From Sinorhizobium glycinis (GTDB lineage: Bacteria > Pseudomonadota > Alphaproteobacteria > Rhizobiales > Rhizobiaceae): 64,000 nt of DNA. Every line of letters begins with the position of its first letter. The stretch's first letter is position 1. Location of the stretch: assembly GCF_001651865.1 (NCBI RefSeq), contig NZ_LPUX01000068.1, positions 124,001 to 188,000 on the forward strand. The letters run 5' to 3'. Shown piece by piece: positions 63,374 to 64,000 of this stretch. The notes under the pieces were generated by a model. It was not told the origin of the DNA and searched no databases. It saw only the letters and a program-made list of their open reading frames with translations. Position numbers and translations under genes: made by a program.

Positions 63374-64000
63374 ATGGAAGAGTTTCATAAAGTCCGGCGT
63401 TTGCCGCCCTATGTTTTCGAACAGGTCAACCGTTTGAAAGCAAGCGCGCGAGCCGCCGGTGCTGACATCATCGACCTCGGCATGGGCAATCCGGATCTTC
63501 CCACTCCGCAGTCGATCGTCGACAAGCTGTGCGAGGTCGTCCAGGACCCGCGCACCCATCGTTATTCCTCGTCGAAAGGCATTCCGGGGCTTCGCCGCGC
63601 CCAGGCGGCCTATTATGCCCGCCGCTTCGGCGTCAAGCTCAACCCGGAGACGCAGGTCGTCGCCACGCTTGGTTCGAAGGAAGGCTTCGCCAACATGGCT
63701 CAGGCGATCACCGCTCCGGGCGATGTCGTTTTGTGCCCGAACCCCACCTATCCGATCCACGCCTTCGGCTTCCTGATGGCCGGCGGCGTCATCCGTTCGA
63801 TCTCGGTAGAGCCGGACGAGAGCTTCTTCCCGCCGCTCGAGCGCGCCGTGAAGCACTCGATCCCGAAGCCCCTGGCGCTGATCCTCAACTATCCGTCCAA
63901 CCCGACGGCCCAGGTCGCGACGCTCGATTTCTACAAGGACGTCATCGCCTTCGCGAAGAAGCACGACATTATCGTGCTCTCTGATCTCGCCTATTCGGAA
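63374..64000 (+). CDS. Class I/II PLP aminotransferase, 5' part
   Basis: Fold-type I pyridoxal-phosphate aminotransferase truncated by the window end. Visible: DIIDLGMGNPDLPTPQSIVD near 31-50, GIPGLRRAQAAYYARRFGV, ATLGSKEGFANMAQAI, NPTYPIHAFGF, and NYPSNPTAQ, which holds the conserved Asn. The PLP lysine would be beyond the end. It resembles the alanine-type transaminases; the exact substrate cannot be told from this half. ATG 63374 follows GGTCTGGAG. Confidence 0.9.
   Translation, partial: MEEFHKVRRLPPYVFEQVNRLKASARAAGADIIDLGMGNPDLPTPQSIVDKLCEVVQDPRTHRYSSSKGIPGLRRAQAAYYARRFGVKLNPETQVVATLGSKEGFANMAQAITAPGDVVLCPNPTYPIHAFGFLMAGGVIRSISVEPDESFFPPLERAVKHSIPKPLALILNYPSNPTAQVATLDFYKDVIAFAKKHDIIVLSDLAYSE

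Overview
This is a 64 kb piece of a high-GC alphaproteobacterial chromosome, almost certainly Sinorhizobium/Ensifer (close to S. meliloti or S. medicae). The grounds are the ExoR regulator, tandem alpha-r14-type small RNAs beside tig, RIME-type palindromic repeats found in rhizobial intergenic regions, paired 47-residue DUF1127 genes, and the order bamA-lpxD-fabZ-lpxA-lpxI-lpxB. It reads as core chromosome: I see no prophage, plasmid functions, transposase, integrase or CRISPR array.

Layout. 1-7966: envelope biogenesis on the + strand: the end of rseP, bamA, then a tightly overlapping lipid A operon (lpxD, fabZ, lpxA, lpxI, lpxB). 7994-13645: gltA on the minus strand, then comEC and exbB-exbD. 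13864-20460: pcm, tolC, popZ (polar organiser) and valS. 20904-26271: a FadL-type porin, exoR (periplasmic repressor of the ExoS/ChvI system), xthA, cls and an A-type Fe-S carrier. 26466-35287: dgt, argS, a very large SPOR-domain protein, nagZ and scpA-scpB. 35359-43841: an orphan ABC ATPase, tatABC, serS, surE, a second pcm, an unknown protein preceded by a perfect CtrA-type box, and a LysM/degenerate-LytM lipoprotein (NlpD-like). 43854-49788: a DUF815 ATPase, then yajC, a fused secDF, two genes resembling mitochondrial complex I assembly factors (NDUFAF3 and NDUFAF6) and an unknown membrane protein. 49794-52950 (minus): trmFO, two DUF1127 genes, two tandem small RNAs and tRNA-Leu(UAG). 53438-64000: tig, a dienelactone-hydrolase-like gene, sthA, corA, radC, map, sfsA, phaC, a small lipoprotein and the start of an aminotransferase gene.

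How the parts fit. Most genes serve envelope assembly and secretion: Bam, Lpx, TolC, ExbBD, Tat, SecDF-YajC, SPOR, NlpD, NagZ. Others serve chromosome and pole organisation (ScpAB, PopZ), translation (ValS, ArgS, SerS, tRNA-Leu, Map, TrmFO, Tig) and redox or carbon storage (GltA, SthA, PhaC). The less ordinary content is mostly non-coding or cryptic: the sRNA pair with anti-Shine-Dalgarno-like loops, four RIME-like repeats, two CtrA-like boxes around an unknown gene, several perfect palindromes in promoter regions, a CorA whose GMN signature reads RMN, and the SecDF-linked NDUFAF3/NDUFAF6-like pair. I found no clearly new multi-gene system; these are the places most worth a second look.
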